From: Streptomyces diastatochromogenes
GTDB taxonomy: Bacteria > Actinomycetota > Actinomycetes > Streptomycetales > Streptomycetaceae
Direction: 5' to 3'
DNA length: 64,000 nucleotides
NCBI RefSeq assembly: GCF_002242805.1
Contig: NZ_MCGQ01000038.1
Coordinates: forward strand, 62,001-126,000
The notes below the pieces were generated by a model. It had not been told where the DNA came from. It worked only from the letters and a program-made list of their open reading frames with translations, and ran no database searches. Positions 1 to 9,883 of the stretch are shown piece by piece. The position numbers were made by a program, and so were the translations under genes. Every line of letters begins with the position of its first letter. The first letter of the stretch is position 1.

Positions 1-2409
1 ACACGGGACCCGCAGGGCGAGGTGCGGGCCGAGGTCGTACGGCTCGCACAGCGTGCCGGGGTGCGGTCCCTGCCCGACCTCGTGGTCGACCGGCTCGCCC
101 TCGATCCCGGCGCGGTCGTCCACGGCCGGGCCGGCCGCCGCACGCTCTGTCTGAACAGCGGCCTGCTGCACGCCCGTCGCGTGGACTCCGCCCGCTTCGA
201 GGCCGTGGTCCTGCACGAACTGGCCCACCTCCGCCACCGGGACGTGGACATCGCCTACGCGGTGACGGCACTGTGGCGGGTCTTCCTGGCGCTGGTCGTC
301 GTCCCGTACACGCTCCTGATCGGCGGGAGCCTGGTCGCGGCGCAGTTCTTCCATGTGTTCCTGGGCGCCGACGAGGTCTTCTGGCCGGCCAGCCGGCCGG
401 CCACGATCAAGGCGATCGCCGTCGCCGCGTTCCTGTTCCTGCTGGTCGTCCTGGCCCGCGCCGACACCCTGCGCCACCGTGAGCTGTACGCCGACCGGGG
501 CGCGGTCGCCCTGGGCGCCGACCCGGCCGTCTGGGCGGCGCAGGCCGAACGGCGTACCCAGGACCGCTCGGCGACCCGGGCCGTCACCTCGCTGTGGCGC
601 AGCCACCCCTCCTGGGCCGAGCGGTGGCAGTCGCTGCGCAACCCGGCGGGGTTGTTCACGCTGACGGACGTGCCGCTGTTCCTGCTCGGCGTGGTCACGC
701 TCGTCACCGGGAACGCGCTGGCGGCGGTGTGGAACAGGGACGCGGCCGCCTGGATCGTCGGGTCTCTCGCCGCGTGCGTGCTGACGGTCGCGGTCTGGCG
801 GGCGGTCCTGTACGCCGTCCACGCCCAGGCGCCCGGACCCAGGGGCATGCGGGCGGGGCTCGCCCTCGGGCTCGGCCTGGTCTGCGGGGAGCTGCTGTCC
901 GGGCCGACCGTACAGCCAGGCTGGTGGCCCGAGCACGTGGAACCGCTCCTCTTCCCGCTCCTCGGCTCCGTCGTCTTCGTCGCCTGGCTCGCCCAGTGCG
1001 TCCGGCTGCACCTGCGGGCCGCACCGAGCGGGCGTGCCGTGCCGCGCCGGGCCGTCCTCGGCACGGCCGTCGCCGGGTCCGTCGTGGCGGCTGCGGGGCT
1101 GGACTGGTGGCTGCACGAGGGCCAGCTGTGGATGACGGGGGACATCTTCGCGGCCGGCGGCATGTCGGAACTGGCCCGGGACTCCTTCCCGGGCCCCTGG
1201 GACAGCTTCGCCCCGTACGCGTCCGTGCTGCCCTGGATCGGCTCGGTGCTGATCAGCCTGGCCATCGCGGGCGCGTCCCCGACGAACGCCGCCGCCGCGG
1301 TGGCGCTGTGGGCGTATCCGGCAGTGCTGCTGTTACGGCGGCCGAGGACGGAGGGGCTGCGCTCCACCGTCCTCGCCGGGCTGGCCGGAGGCGTCGCGGG
1401 CGTCGCCGCCGTGGCGGCGGTGATGGCGTACGTCCACTCCTGGCGCCCTCCGCTGGAGGAACGGACCCTCGCCTACGGAGTGGTCTACCTGTGGTGGCGG
1501 GTGGTCGCCCTGTGGGCCGGGGTGGTGGGCACGGCGGCCGTGGTCGCCGCGACCACCCGCACCCACCGCCTGCCCCGTGCCCTGACGGCGGCGGCCATCG
1601 CGCAGGTCGTCGTGCTGGCCGGACAGTTCGTCCTCCAGGCCGCCGACGGCTGCCTCGGCCCGCTGCGGGTCATGGGCGACACCTGCCACGTGCTGCCCGA
1701 CGCCTCCTGGACACTGACCGAGCTGCTCGCCCAACCGGTGACACCGGCCTTCTTCGGAGCCGCCCTCGCCGCGACCGCCGCAGCCCAACTGCCCCGCGCG
1801 GAGTGCGAGTCGGTGTCCTCGGGCGCCGTACGACGCTCCTGGCCGGCCCGGACCGTGGTGGCCGTCGCGGGGGTGGCCGGGATCGTCCTCACGGCCGTCG
1901 TCACGAACCCGATGCCGGGCGACGGCAGCACGCCCTCGGCCGTGCCGGCCCGCCCCGAACCGGCCGGCACCGCCGAAAAGGTGCGCGACTTCCAGCTCCT
2001 GGCCTGGTTCAAGGTGGGCGGCCAGTCCGACATCGTGGCGCTGGCCAACCGGTACGACGAATTCGCGAAGTGGTTCAAGGGTGTGAACGCCGACAAGGGG
2101 TCCTTCGACGGCGACACCCTTCACCCCCTGTGCGACGACCTGGCTCGCGACACGGCCACCGCCCGCCGCCATCTACGGGTGCCCGACCCCGGCCTGGACC
2201 GGAAGTGGTCCACCCTGCTGGACCGCGGCGGGGACGCGGCCGGGGAGTGCAAGGCGGTCCTCGACGGCTCGGGGGACGACGTCGATCGCAACACCAGGAT
2301 GCTGCAGCAGCTCGTCGCAGCCTTCAAACAGGCACAGGTGACCCTGCCGCCCCTGACGGACCGTGTCTCCGCCGCGCTGAAAAGGTGGCCGGAGTGGAAG
2401 GCCGCTTGA
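1..2409 (+). CDS. M48-type membrane metallopeptidase, 5' end outside window
   Basis: The reading frame is open at the left edge, so the start lies upstream; at least 802 residues are present. A zinc-protease HEXXH motif (VLHELAHLRHRD) occurs near residue 75, as in the M48 (HtpX/Ste24-like) family, with membrane segments before and after it. A long multi-pass membrane region of roughly ten hydrophobic segments follows. The last 150 residues are polar and resemble an exported domain. The family cleaves membrane or lipid-modified proteins; no substrate can be named. An in-frame TTA leucine codon at 1333-1335 makes translation potentially dependent on the bldA tRNA. It converges on narI with an 11-bp gap. 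The fold assignment is good, the role unknown. Confidence 0.75.
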   Translation, partial: TRDPQGEVRAEVVRLAQRAGVRSLPDLVVDRLALDPGAVVHGRAGRRTLCLNSGLLHARRVDSARFEAVVLHELAHLRHRDVDIAYAVTALWRVFLALVVVPYTLLIGGSLVAAQFFHVFLGADEVFWPASRPATIKAIAVAAFLFLLVVLARADTLRHRELYADRGAVALGADPAVWAAQAERRTQDRSATRAVTSLWRSHPSWAERWQSLRNPAGLFTLTDVPLFLLGVVTLVTGNALAAVWNRDAAAWIVGSLAACVLTVAVWRAVLYAVHAQAPGPRGMRAGLALGLGLVCGELLSGPTVQPGWWPEHVEPLLFPLLGSVVFVAWLAQCVRLHLRAAPSGRAVPRRAVLGTAVAGSVVAAAGLDWWLHEGQLWMTGDIFAAGGMSELARDSFPGPWDSFAPYASVLPWIGSVLISLAIAGASPTNAAAAVALWAYPAVLLLRRPRTEGLRSTVLAGLAGGVAGVAAVAAVMAYVHSWRPPLEERTLAYGVVYLWWRVVALWAGVVGTAAVVAATTRTHRLPRALTAAAIAQVVVLAGQFVLQAADGCLGPLRVMGDTCHVLPDASWTLTELLAQPVTPAFFGAALAATAAAQLPRAECESVSSGAVRRSWPARTVVAVAGVAGIVLTAVVTNPMPGDGSTPSAVPARPEPAGTAEKVRDFQLLAWFKVGGQSDIVALANRYDEFAKWFKGVNADKGSFDGDTLHPLCDDLARDTATARRHLRVPDPGLDRKWSTLLDRGGDAAGECKAVLDGSGDDVDRNTRMLQQLVAAFKQAQVTLPPLTDRVSAALKRWPEWKAA

Positions 2410-2420
2410 CCGGTCCCGGG

Positions 2421-3143
2421 TCAGCTGCCCAGCCGCTCCCAGCCCCGCCGCTCCGGCCGCGGCCCGAGCTGTTTCGGATCCCGTGTCCGGTAGACGATGT
2501 ACGGCCGGAACAGGTACGGCACCGGTGCGCTGAACATGTGCACCAGCCGGCTGTACGGCACGAACGCGATCAGCAGCATGCCGATCACCGCGTGCACCTG
2601 GTACAGCACGGGCACGCCCGCCATCAGCTGCGTCCTCGGCCGGAGCGTGAACAGGCTGCGCGCCCAGGGGGCGATCGTCTCCCGGTAGTTGTAGCCGTCG
2701 CCGGAGGGGTGGGTGAGCTTGGCGGTCATGCCCAGCACGATCGCCGCGAGCAGGACGACGTACATCACCTTGTCGTTGGCCGTGGTGGCCCGGAACACGG
2801 GGGAGCGGGTCCGTCGACGGTATACGAGCAACAGGATCCCGAGGACCGTCAGCACTCCGGCCGCCGTCCCGCCGTACAGCGAGAACAGGTGGTAGGTGTG
2901 CTCGCTCACGCCCAGCGCGTGCGTCCAGGACATCGGCACGAACAGGCCCACCAGATGCCCGGCCAGCACGAACAGGATGCCGTAGTGGAAGCAGGGGGAG
3001 GCGATGCTCAGCAGTCTCGACTCGTACACCTGCGACGAGCGCGTGGTCCAGCCGTACTTGTCGTAGCGGTAGCGCCAGACGAGGCCGGCGACCAGGAGGG
3101 CGAAGGCGATGTAGGGCAGGGCGCCCCACAGGAGTGTGGTCAT
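2421..3143 (-). CDS. narI: Respiratory nitrate reductase gamma subunit NarI
   Basis: Membrane cytochrome b subunit, 240 residues, that passes electrons from menaquinol to NarH. Five hydrophobic segments are visible, and histidines suitable as haem b ligands sit in the helices (for example CFHYGILF, GHLVG and YQVHAVIG). The ATG start overlaps the narJ stop by 4 bp (ATGA at 3140-3143), so it is translationally coupled as the last gene of narGHJI. The length fits the family. Nothing is missing. Confidence 0.93.
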   Translation of the reverse strand: MTTLLWGALPYIAFALLVAGLVWRYRYDKYGWTTRSSQVYESRLLSIASPCFHYGILFVLAGHLVGLFVPMSWTHALGVSEHTYHLFSLYGGTAAGVLTVLGILLLVYRRRTRSPVFRATTANDKVMYVVLLAAIVLGMTAKLTHPSGDGYNYRETIAPWARSLFTLRPRTQLMAGVPVLYQVHAVIGMLLIAFVPYSRLVHMFSAPVPYLFRPYIVYRTRDPKQLGPRPERRGWERLGS

Positions 3144-3634
3144 GAGCGCACCCCGGTGTATACGGTCGGCAGTGTGGCGCATACCGCATCCAGGACGACC
3201 GCATACGGTGTGCCGTGGTCGGTCAGCCGGGACCGCAGCTGCTCCAGAGCGTCGCGGTACTCGGTCAGCAGATCGGTGTTGCCGGTGCGGGCGGTGAACT
3301 CCAGCACCGCCGGCAGGAAGTCCGGCAGCTCCTCGCCGCTGAACTCCAGGCCGTGCTCCCGGTAGACCTCCTTGAAGCGGACCAGTGACATGCCCCGCCG
3401 CCGGGTGTCGCCGTCCGACCACCAGCTCAGATACAGGCTGTGCCGGTTCCTGAAGTCGAAGACCTGCACATAGTGCTCGGCCAGCTCCTGCGGCTCGCTG
3501 ACCGCCGCGTGGTCGGTGAACGTCCGCAGCTGCGGGGCGGCTTCGCGCAGCAGCGGCAGCCGGGCGAAGAAGTCGTCGTCCGGGTAGGTCAGGCAGAGCG
3601 CCGCCGCCTGGTACAGCACCGCGTCCGAGGGCAT
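3140..3634 (-). CDS. narJ: Nitrate reductase assembly chaperone NarJ
   Basis: Cytoplasmic chaperone, 164 residues, of the NarJ/DmsD/TorD type. It holds apo-NarGH while the molybdenum cofactor is inserted and before docking on NarI. Family hallmarks are the helical N-terminus with a LTYPDDDF segment and the central HYVQVFDF...LYLSWW region. The ATG at 3634 is preceded by GGAGA. It follows narH after an 8-bp gap and overlaps narI by 4 bp. The last 20 codons contain a cluster of codons unusual for this genome (ACA, TAT, GAT, GTA). Confidence 0.92.
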   Translation of the reverse strand: MPSDAVLYQAAALCLTYPDDDFFARLPLLREAAPQLRTFTDHAAVSEPQELAEHYVQVFDFRNRHSLYLSWWSDGDTRRRGMSLVRFKEVYREHGLEFSGEELPDFLPAVLEFTARTGNTDLLTEYRDALEQLRSRLTDHGTPYAVVLDAVCATLPTVYTGVRS

Positions 3635-3642
3635 CAGGTCTC

Positions 3643-5238
3643 CTAGGCGTCGTCCGCGTGGTCGGAGGTCTGCCGCTTGCGCAGCAGATGGAAGTTCTCG
3701 ACGGACACCAGCGGCAGCTGTCTGCGGCCGGAGTCCTGCCCGAAGGGGCCGTCGCCGCCCATGCCCGGGCCGCCGTCGTAGTCGAGGCTGCACCCCGCGG
3801 GCAGTGCCGACTCCTCCAGCCGGCGGGCGTCGCCGACGGCGGCGGTCGGGATGACGTACCGCTCCTCGTACTTGGCGATGGCCAGCAGCCGGTACATCTC
3901 CTCGATCTCGTGCGGCCGCATCCCGACCGCGGACGCGATCGCCGGGTCCGGTACGTCACCGAGGTTGAGCGCGCGCATGTGGGAGCGCATCGCGGCGAGC
4001 TTGTCCAGCGAGGCCCGCACCGGCCCGGTGTCGCCCGCCGTGAACATCTCCGCCAGGTACTCCAGCGGGATGCGCAGCGTGTCGATCGCGCCGAACAGGT
4101 TCAGCGCGTCCTCCCCGTCGTGCCCGGTCCCGGTCAGCGCGTCCACCACCGGCGACAGCGGCGGGATGTACCAGACCATCGGCATGGTCCGGTACTCGGG
4201 ATGCAGCGGCAGCGCCACCCGGTACCTGCTGATCAGCGCGTGCACGGGGGAGCGGCGGGCGGCCTCGATCCAGTCGTGCGGGATGCCCGCCCGCTCGCAG
4301 GCCTGCCGCACCGCGGGGTCCTCCGGGTCGAGGAAGACGCCCAACTGGGCCTCGTACAGATCCTTTTCCTCGCGCACGGAAGCGGCCGCGGTCACCCGGT
4401 CGGCGTCGTAGAGGATCACGCCCAGGTAGCGCAGCCGGCCCACGCAGGTCTCGGAGCAGACCGTCGGCAGGCCGACCTCGATCCGCGGATAGCACAGGGT
4501 GCACTTCTCGGCCTTGCCGGTGGCGTGGTTGAAGTACACCTTCTTGTACGGGCATCCGGTCACGCACATCCGCCAGCCCCGGCACTGGTCCTGGTCGACC
4601 AGCACGATGCCGTCCTCGGCCCGCTTGTACATCGCCCCCGACGGGCAGGAGGCCACGCACGAGGGGTTGAGGCAGTGCTCGCAGATCCGCGGCAGATAGA
4701 ACATGAAGGTCTGCTCGAACGCGAACTTCACCTTCTCCGAGGCCTGTTGGCGGGTGCGCTCGACCATCGGGTCGAGGTCGCCGTAGGCCGGGGCGCCCGC
4801 AAGGTTGTCGTCCCAGTTCGAGGACCACCCGATCTTCATCGGCTTGCCGTCGAGGGACGACACCGGCCGGGCGACCGGGTAGTCGTCGCCGAGTGGGGCG
4901 TCGGTGAGGTTCCGGTAGTCGTACGTCCAGGGCTCGTAGTAGTCCTTGATCTCCGGCAGTTTGGGGTTGGAGAAGATCCCGGCGAGCTTGTGCAGCCGGC
5001 CGCCCGCCTTGAGCTTCAGGGCTCCGCGACGGTTCAGCTCCCAGCCGCCGCGCCACTTCTCCTGGTCCTCGTAGCGGCGCGGATAGCCCTGCCCGGGCCG
5101 GGTCTCGACGTTGTTGAACCAGACGTACTCCATGCCCCGCCGGTTGGTCCACGTCTGCTTGCAGGTGACCGAACAGGTGTGGCAGCCGATGCACTTGTCG
5201 AGGTTCATGACCATCGCGATCTGGGCCATCGGGCGCAT
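3643..5238 (-). CDS. narH: Respiratory nitrate reductase beta subunit NarH
   Basis: Iron-sulfur electron-transfer subunit, 531 residues. Cysteine clusters typical of NarH are visible in order: CIGCHTCSVTC near residue 16, CEHCLNPSCVASCP near 185, CRGWRMCVTGC near 219 (Trp within the cluster marks the [3Fe-4S] site) and CTLCYPRIEVGLPTVCSETC near 246. It carries electrons from the NarI haems to the NarG active site on the cytoplasmic face. Its ATG shares one base with the narG stop (TGATG at 5236-5240), so translation is tightly coupled. Confidence 0.95.
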   Translation of the reverse strand: MRPMAQIAMVMNLDKCIGCHTCSVTCKQTWTNRRGMEYVWFNNVETRPGQGYPRRYEDQEKWRGGWELNRRGALKLKAGGRLHKLAGIFSNPKLPEIKDYYEPWTYDYRNLTDAPLGDDYPVARPVSSLDGKPMKIGWSSNWDDNLAGAPAYGDLDPMVERTRQQASEKVKFAFEQTFMFYLPRICEHCLNPSCVASCPSGAMYKRAEDGIVLVDQDQCRGWRMCVTGCPYKKVYFNHATGKAEKCTLCYPRIEVGLPTVCSETCVGRLRYLGVILYDADRVTAAASVREEKDLYEAQLGVFLDPEDPAVRQACERAGIPHDWIEAARRSPVHALISRYRVALPLHPEYRTMPMVWYIPPLSPVVDALTGTGHDGEDALNLFGAIDTLRIPLEYLAEMFTAGDTGPVRASLDKLAAMRSHMRALNLGDVPDPAIASAVGMRPHEIEEMYRLLAIAKYEERYVIPTAAVGDARRLEESALPAGCSLDYDGGPGMGGDGPFGQDSGRRQLPLVSVENFHLLRKRQTSDHADDA

Positions 5239-8200
5239 CAGTACTCGACCTCCTGGCTGCGGCGGCGGATCACCGTCACCTCGTCACGCTGGTTGCCCGT
5301 CGGGCCCAGGTAGTTGAAGGCCCAGGACAGCTGGGCGTAGCCGCCGATCAGATGGGACGGTTTGAGGATCAGCCGGGTCAGCGTGTTGTGGATGCCGCCG
5401 CGCATTCCGGTGGTCTCCGTCTTCGGCACGTTCACCGTGCGCTCCTGTGCGTGGTGCATGTAGACGGTGCCGGCCGGCATCCGGTGCGAGACGACCGCGC
5501 GGGCGACGACCACGCCGTTGCGGTTGACCGCCTCGACCCAGTCGTTGTCCTGCACTCCGATCGCGTCCGCGTCCTGCGGGGACATCCAGATGTTCTGGCC
5601 GCCCCGGGAGAGGGCCAGCATGAACAGGTTGTCCTGGTACTCGGAGTGGATGGACCACTTGTTGTGCGGGGTGAGGTAACGGACCGTCACTTCCCGCTGT
5701 CCGTCCGGTCCGAGGCGTGGTTCGCCGAAGAGCCGGTTCATGTCCAGCGGCGGCCGGTACACCGGCAGCGCCTCGCCGAGTTCGTGGATCCAGTCGTGGT
5801 CGAGGAAGAAGTGCTGGCGGCCGGTGAGGGTGTGCCACGGCTTGCTGTGCTCGGTGTTCAGCGTGAACGCGGTGTACCGTCGCCCGCCCGACTCGCTGCC
5901 GGACCACTCCGGCGAGGTGATCACCGGCACCGGCGCCGCCTGCGTGTCGGCGTAGGTGATCCGCTTGCCCTCGTGCTCGGCGGCCAGATGCGCCATCTCC
6001 TGCCCGGTGCGCTGCTCCAGCGTGTGGAACCCCTGGGTGGCCAGGCGCCCGTTGGTGGTGCCGGACAGGGCCAGAATGGTGTTCGCGGCCTTCACGGCGG
6101 TGTCGAGCGACGGACGCCCCTGGTAGCCGACGCCGTTCAACTGCCGCAGATGCTCGACCTCTTCGTCCGGCCGCAGGGCGATCCCCTTGGCGGGCAGCCC
6201 GAGTTCCTCCACCAGCGGGCCGAGCGCGGCGAACTCGGCGCCGATCGCCGTGTAGTCCCGCTCCACGACGGTGAGGTGGGGCAGGGTCTGCCCGGGCACG
6301 GGGTCGCACTCCCCGCGCTTCCAGTCCAGGACCACCCCGCCGGGCTGGGCGGTCTCGCCCGGGGTGTCGTGCTGGAGCGGGGTCGCCACCAGGTCCCTGC
6401 GGACGCCCAGGTGGTCCACGGCCAGCTCGCTCAGCTTCTCGGCGAGGGCCTTGAAGGTGTCGAAGTCGGTGCGGGCCTGCCAGGGCGGGTCCACGGCCGG
6501 GGTGAAGGAGTGCACATAGGGGTGCATGTCGGTGGAGGAGAGGTCGTGCTTCTCGTACCAGGTGGCAGCGGGCAGCACCACGTCCGACAGCAGGGTGGAG
6601 GAGGTCTGCCGGAAGTCCAGCGACAGCAGCAGGTCGAGCTTGCCCTCGGGTGCCTCCTCCCGCCAGACGACGTCCCGGGGCCGTTCGCCGGGCGCGGCCT
6701 GTTCGGCGCGCAGCGAGGAGTGGGTGCCGAGCAGATGCTTCGTGAAGTACTCGGCGCCCTTCGCGGACGAGCCCAGCAGGTTGGCCCGCCACAGGGTGAG
6801 CACGCGCGGCCAGTTCTCCGGTGCGTCCGGGTCCTCGCAGGCGAACTTCAGGGTTCCCGCCCGGAGTTCGGCCACCGTCTTCGCCACCGGGTCGCCGAAC
6901 ACCTCGGCCAGCTCGAGTGGGTTGCGGTCGAAGGTCGGATACGACGGCATCCAGCCCACGCGGGCGGACAGGGCGAGACAGTCGGCCCCCGTCATCCCCG
7001 CGAACCGGCCCTCACCGAGCGGCGAGGCCAGCACGTCGGCGCCGAAACGGTCGTAGCGCCACTGGTCGGTGTTGAGGAACCAGTACCCGGTGCCGATCAT
7101 CTGCCGTGGCGGCCGCGCCCAGTCGGAGGCGGCGGCCAGCGTCGCCCAGCCCGTCACCGGACGGCACTTCTCCTGGCCGACGTAGTGCGCCCAGCCGCCG
7201 CCGTTGCGGCCCTGGCAGCCGGTGAGCTGGAGCAGGGCGAGGAAGGCGCGGTAGATCGTCTCGGAGTGGAACCAGTGGTTGGTGCCGGCGCCCATCAGGA
7301 TCATGCAGCGGCCTTTGGACCGCTCGGCGGTCCGCGCGAACTCGCGGGCGATCTTCACGCACTGGGCGGCCGGGACGGAGGTGTGCCGCTCCTGCCAGGC
7401 GGGCGTCGCCGGGGAGCGTGCGTCCTCGTAGGAGGCGGGCCAGCCGCCCGGCATACCGGGCCGCCACACCCCGTACTGTGCCAGCAGTAGATCGTAGACA
7501 GTCGTCACGAGCGGGCCGTCCGCGCCGCCCAGCCGGGTCGCCGGCACGCTGCGCCGCAGTACGTCCCCACGCCCCTGCCCGTGCTCCCCGCCCTCGGTGT
7601 CGAACCGCGGCAGCAGCACCTCGACGTGGGCCGCGATCTCACTGCCGTAGAGACTCAACTCAGGTTCGAAAGCGCCGAGTTCGAGATTCCACTTCCCCAT
7701 GCCGGACTCGGTCCAGCGGAAGCCCAGGGAGCCGTTCGGGACGACCGCGCGGCCACTCGCCCGGTCCAGGACGACCGTCTTCCACTGAGCGCCCTCGCCG
7801 GCCTGTCCGATGTCGCCGGCGCGCAGGAACTTGTCCGGTACGTACGCCCCGTCCCGCTCGCGCAGTGTCACCAGGAACGGCAGGTCGGTGAACTTCCGTA
7901 CGTAGTCCGCGAAGAACGGTGTCTCCCGGTCGACGAAGAACTCCTTGAGGATCACGTGTCCCATGGCGAGCGCCAGCGCGCCGTCGGTGCCGGGGTGCGG
8001 GTGCAGCCACTCGTCGGCGAACTTGGCGTTGTCCGCGTAGTCCGGCGCCACCACCACGACCTTCTGGCCGCGGTAGCGGGCCTCCGCCATCCAGTGCGCG
8101 TCCGGGGTCCGCGTCACCGGCACGTTGGAGCCCCACATGATCAGGTAGGCGGCGTCCCACCAGTCGCCCGACTCCGGTACGTCCGTCTGGTCGCCGAAGA

Positions 8201-8921
8201 CCTGCGGGGAGGCCACCGGCAGGTCCGCGTACCAGTCGTAGAACGACAGCATCGGCGCGCCGATCAGGGAGTGGTAGCGGGCGCCGGCCGCGTGCGACAC
8301 CATCGACATCGCCGGGATCGGGGAGAACCCGGCGATGCGGTCGGGCCCGTACGCCTTGATGGTGTGGACCTGGGCGGCCGCGACGATCTCCACGGCCTCG
8401 TCCCAACTCGCCCGCACCAGGCCGCCCTTGCCGCGCGCCCGCTGGTAACGGCGCCGCCGCTCCGGGTCGTTCTGCAGGTCCGCCCACGCCAGCACCGGGT
8501 CGCCGAGCCGCTGCTTCGCCTCCCGGTACAACTCCAGCAGCACGCCCCGGACGTAGGGGTAGCGCACCCGGGTGGGGGAGTAGGTGTACCAGGAGAACGC
8601 GGCGCCGCGCGGGCAGCCGCGCGGCTCGTACTCGGGGCGGTCCGGGCCCACCGACGGATAGTCCGTCTCCTGCGTCTCCCAGGTGATGATCCCGTCCTTG
8701 ACGTACACCTTCCACCGGCAGGAGCCGGTGCAGTTCACCCCGTGGGTGGAGTGCACCACCTTGTCGTGGCTCCAGCGGTCCCGGTAGAAGGCGTCCGCCT
8801 CCCGGCCGCCGGTCAGCGTCACGCTGTGCAGGTCGGGCGCCGGCGTGCCCGGCCGGAAGAACCGCCCGGTGCCCAGCAGTACAGCGCCGGGCTCCCTGGG
8901 TGGTTGCTGCGTGTCCGTCAC
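5238..8921 (-). CDS. narG: Respiratory nitrate reductase alpha subunit NarG
   Basis: Catalytic molybdo-bis(MGD) subunit, 1227 residues, that reduces nitrate to nitrite in the cytoplasm. The N-terminal [4Fe-4S] segment with His in place of the first Cys (STHGVNCTGSCRWKVYV, near residue 60) and the Mo-ligand region WGSNVPVTRTPDAHW are both present. The GTG at 8921 was chosen because AAGGGAG lies five bases upstream; an in-frame GTG at 8939 would add six residues. No twin-arginine signal is present, as expected for cytoplasmic NarG. Two copies of GTTCAGA lie 22-70 bp upstream. It is the first gene of narGHJI and probably supports anaerobic or hypoxic nitrate respiration, also in spores or stationary cells. 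Confidence 0.95.
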   Translation of the reverse strand: MTDTQQPPREPGAVLLGTGRFFRPGTPAPDLHSVTLTGGREADAFYRDRWSHDKVVHSTHGVNCTGSCRWKVYVKDGIITWETQETDYPSVGPDRPEYEPRGCPRGAAFSWYTYSPTRVRYPYVRGVLLELYREAKQRLGDPVLAWADLQNDPERRRRYQRARGKGGLVRASWDEAVEIVAAAQVHTIKAYGPDRIAGFSPIPAMSMVSHAAGARYHSLIGAPMLSFYDWYADLPVASPQVFGDQTDVPESGDWWDAAYLIMWGSNVPVTRTPDAHWMAEARYRGQKVVVVAPDYADNAKFADEWLHPHPGTDGALALAMGHVILKEFFVDRETPFFADYVRKFTDLPFLVTLRERDGAYVPDKFLRAGDIGQAGEGAQWKTVVLDRASGRAVVPNGSLGFRWTESGMGKWNLELGAFEPELSLYGSEIAAHVEVLLPRFDTEGGEHGQGRGDVLRRSVPATRLGGADGPLVTTVYDLLLAQYGVWRPGMPGGWPASYEDARSPATPAWQERHTSVPAAQCVKIAREFARTAERSKGRCMILMGAGTNHWFHSETIYRAFLALLQLTGCQGRNGGGWAHYVGQEKCRPVTGWATLAAASDWARPPRQMIGTGYWFLNTDQWRYDRFGADVLASPLGEGRFAGMTGADCLALSARVGWMPSYPTFDRNPLELAEVFGDPVAKTVAELRAGTLKFACEDPDAPENWPRVLTLWRANLLGSSAKGAEYFTKHLLGTHSSLRAEQAAPGERPRDVVWREEAPEGKLDLLLSLDFRQTSSTLLSDVVLPAATWYEKHDLSSTDMHPYVHSFTPAVDPPWQARTDFDTFKALAEKLSELAVDHLGVRRDLVATPLQHDTPGETAQPGGVVLDWKRGECDPVPGQTLPHLTVVERDYTAIGAEFAALGPLVEELGLPAKGIALRPDEEVEHLRQLNGVGYQGRPSLDTAVKAANTILALSGTTNGRLATQGFHTLEQRTGQEMAHLAAEHEGKRITYADTQAAPVPVITSPEWSGSESGGRRYTAFTLNTEHSKPWHTLTGRQHFFLDHDWIHELGEALPVYRPPLDMNRLFGEPRLGPDGQREVTVRYLTPHNKWSIHSEYQDNLFMLALSRGGQNIWMSPQDADAIGVQDNDWVEAVNRNGVVVARAVVSHRMPAGTVYMHHAQERTVNVPKTETTGMRGGIHNTLTRLILKPSHLIGGYAQLSWAFNYLGPTGNQRDEVTVIRRRSQEVEY

Positions 8922-9029
8922 GTGCGCTCCCTTGCTCACCCCATGGTTCAGAACCTAGGGGCGGGCAGGGATACGCACCTGTTCAGACCGCCGTACGGGT
9001 CACCGGGCGCGGGCGGGCACCCGTCCGGG

Positions 9030-9851
9030 TCAGGGCTTGCGCGCCACCCCCGCGTACACGGGCACGACACCCTCCGCCTGGGCCGCCACGTCCTCCGGCT
9101 CCGGACGCCACCCGTGCACGGGGATCACCCCCGGACCGAGGAGTTCCAGGCCGTCGAAGAACCGCCGGAACTCGGGCAGCGTGCGCGGGTGGAAGGGCGT
9201 GCCGCTCCTGCGGAACAGCTCGGCGGCCCGGGCCACCCCGTCCGGGCTGAGGTCCTGCGTGACCTGGGACAGGATCAGGAAGCTGCCCGGCGCGAGCCGC
9301 GCGACATAGCGCTCGACCAGGCCGTACACGTCGTCGTCGGCATCGGCCCCGTCGCCCAGGTAGTGGGTCAGTGCGACCAGGGACAGCGCCACCGGCCGGC
9401 CGAGGTCGAGGCTCTCCCCGGCCCGCGCGAGGATCGTCTCGGGGTCCCGGGCATCGGCGTGCAGGTACTCCGTGCGGCCCTCGGCGGAGCCGCGCAGCAG
9501 CGCCTCGGCGTGCCGCAGCACGATCGGGTCGTTGTCCGCGTACACCACCCTGGACTCCGGGGCCGCCTCCTGCGCCACCTGGTGCAGGTTGGGCTCGGTG
9601 GGGATGCCGGTGCCGATGTCCAGGAACTGCCGTATCCCCGCCCCGGCCGCCGCCCGCACGGCGCGGTGCATGAACCGGCGGTTGGCACGCGCCCCGCGCA
9701 CCGCCGTGCCGTCCGCGGCCAGGATCTTCCGGGCCAGCTCCTCGTCCACCGGGTAGTTGTCCTTGCCGCCCAGCCACCAGTCGTACACCCGTGCCGGGTG
9801 CGGCCTGCTGGTGTCGATCGCGGTGGGCGGCGCGGCGTCGGGTCCGGTCAT
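9030..9851 (-). CDS. SAM-dependent methyltransferase, DUF574/Methyltransf_19 type
   Basis: A 273-residue protein of a family abundant in streptomycetes. The conserved start (DTSRPHPARVYDWWLGGKDNY) and a Rossmann motif FLDIGTGIPTEPNLH near residue 80 identify it. The family is annotated as S-adenosylmethionine-dependent methyltransferase, but substrates are essentially unknown. It lies 90 bp downstream of an XRE regulator on the same strand, a recurrent pairing in Streptomyces. ATG start. The methyltransferase fold is well supported; the substrate is not. Confidence 0.85.
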   Translation of the reverse strand: MTGPDAAPPTAIDTSRPHPARVYDWWLGGKDNYPVDEELARKILAADGTAVRGARANRRFMHRAVRAAAGAGIRQFLDIGTGIPTEPNLHQVAQEAAPESRVVYADNDPIVLRHAEALLRGSAEGRTEYLHADARDPETILARAGESLDLGRPVALSLVALTHYLGDGADADDDVYGLVERYVARLAPGSFLILSQVTQDLSPDGVARAAELFRRSGTPFHPRTLPEFRRFFDGLELLGPGVIPVHGWRPEPEDVAAQAEGVVPVYAGVARKP

Positions 9852-9883
9852 GCGGTGTGTGCTCCTCGGCTGGTCACGGGGCG

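Noticed and set aside
594-3365. Long plus-strand frame across the protease end and narI
   Set aside because: It runs out of frame through two well-supported genes and has Arg/Pro-rich composition without motifs.
8946-8989. GTTCAGAAC and GTTCAGACC as a possible nitrate or oxygen regulator site upstream of narG
   Set aside because: The two copies are short and do not match the DevR or other nar operator patterns I can recall, so only their presence is noted.
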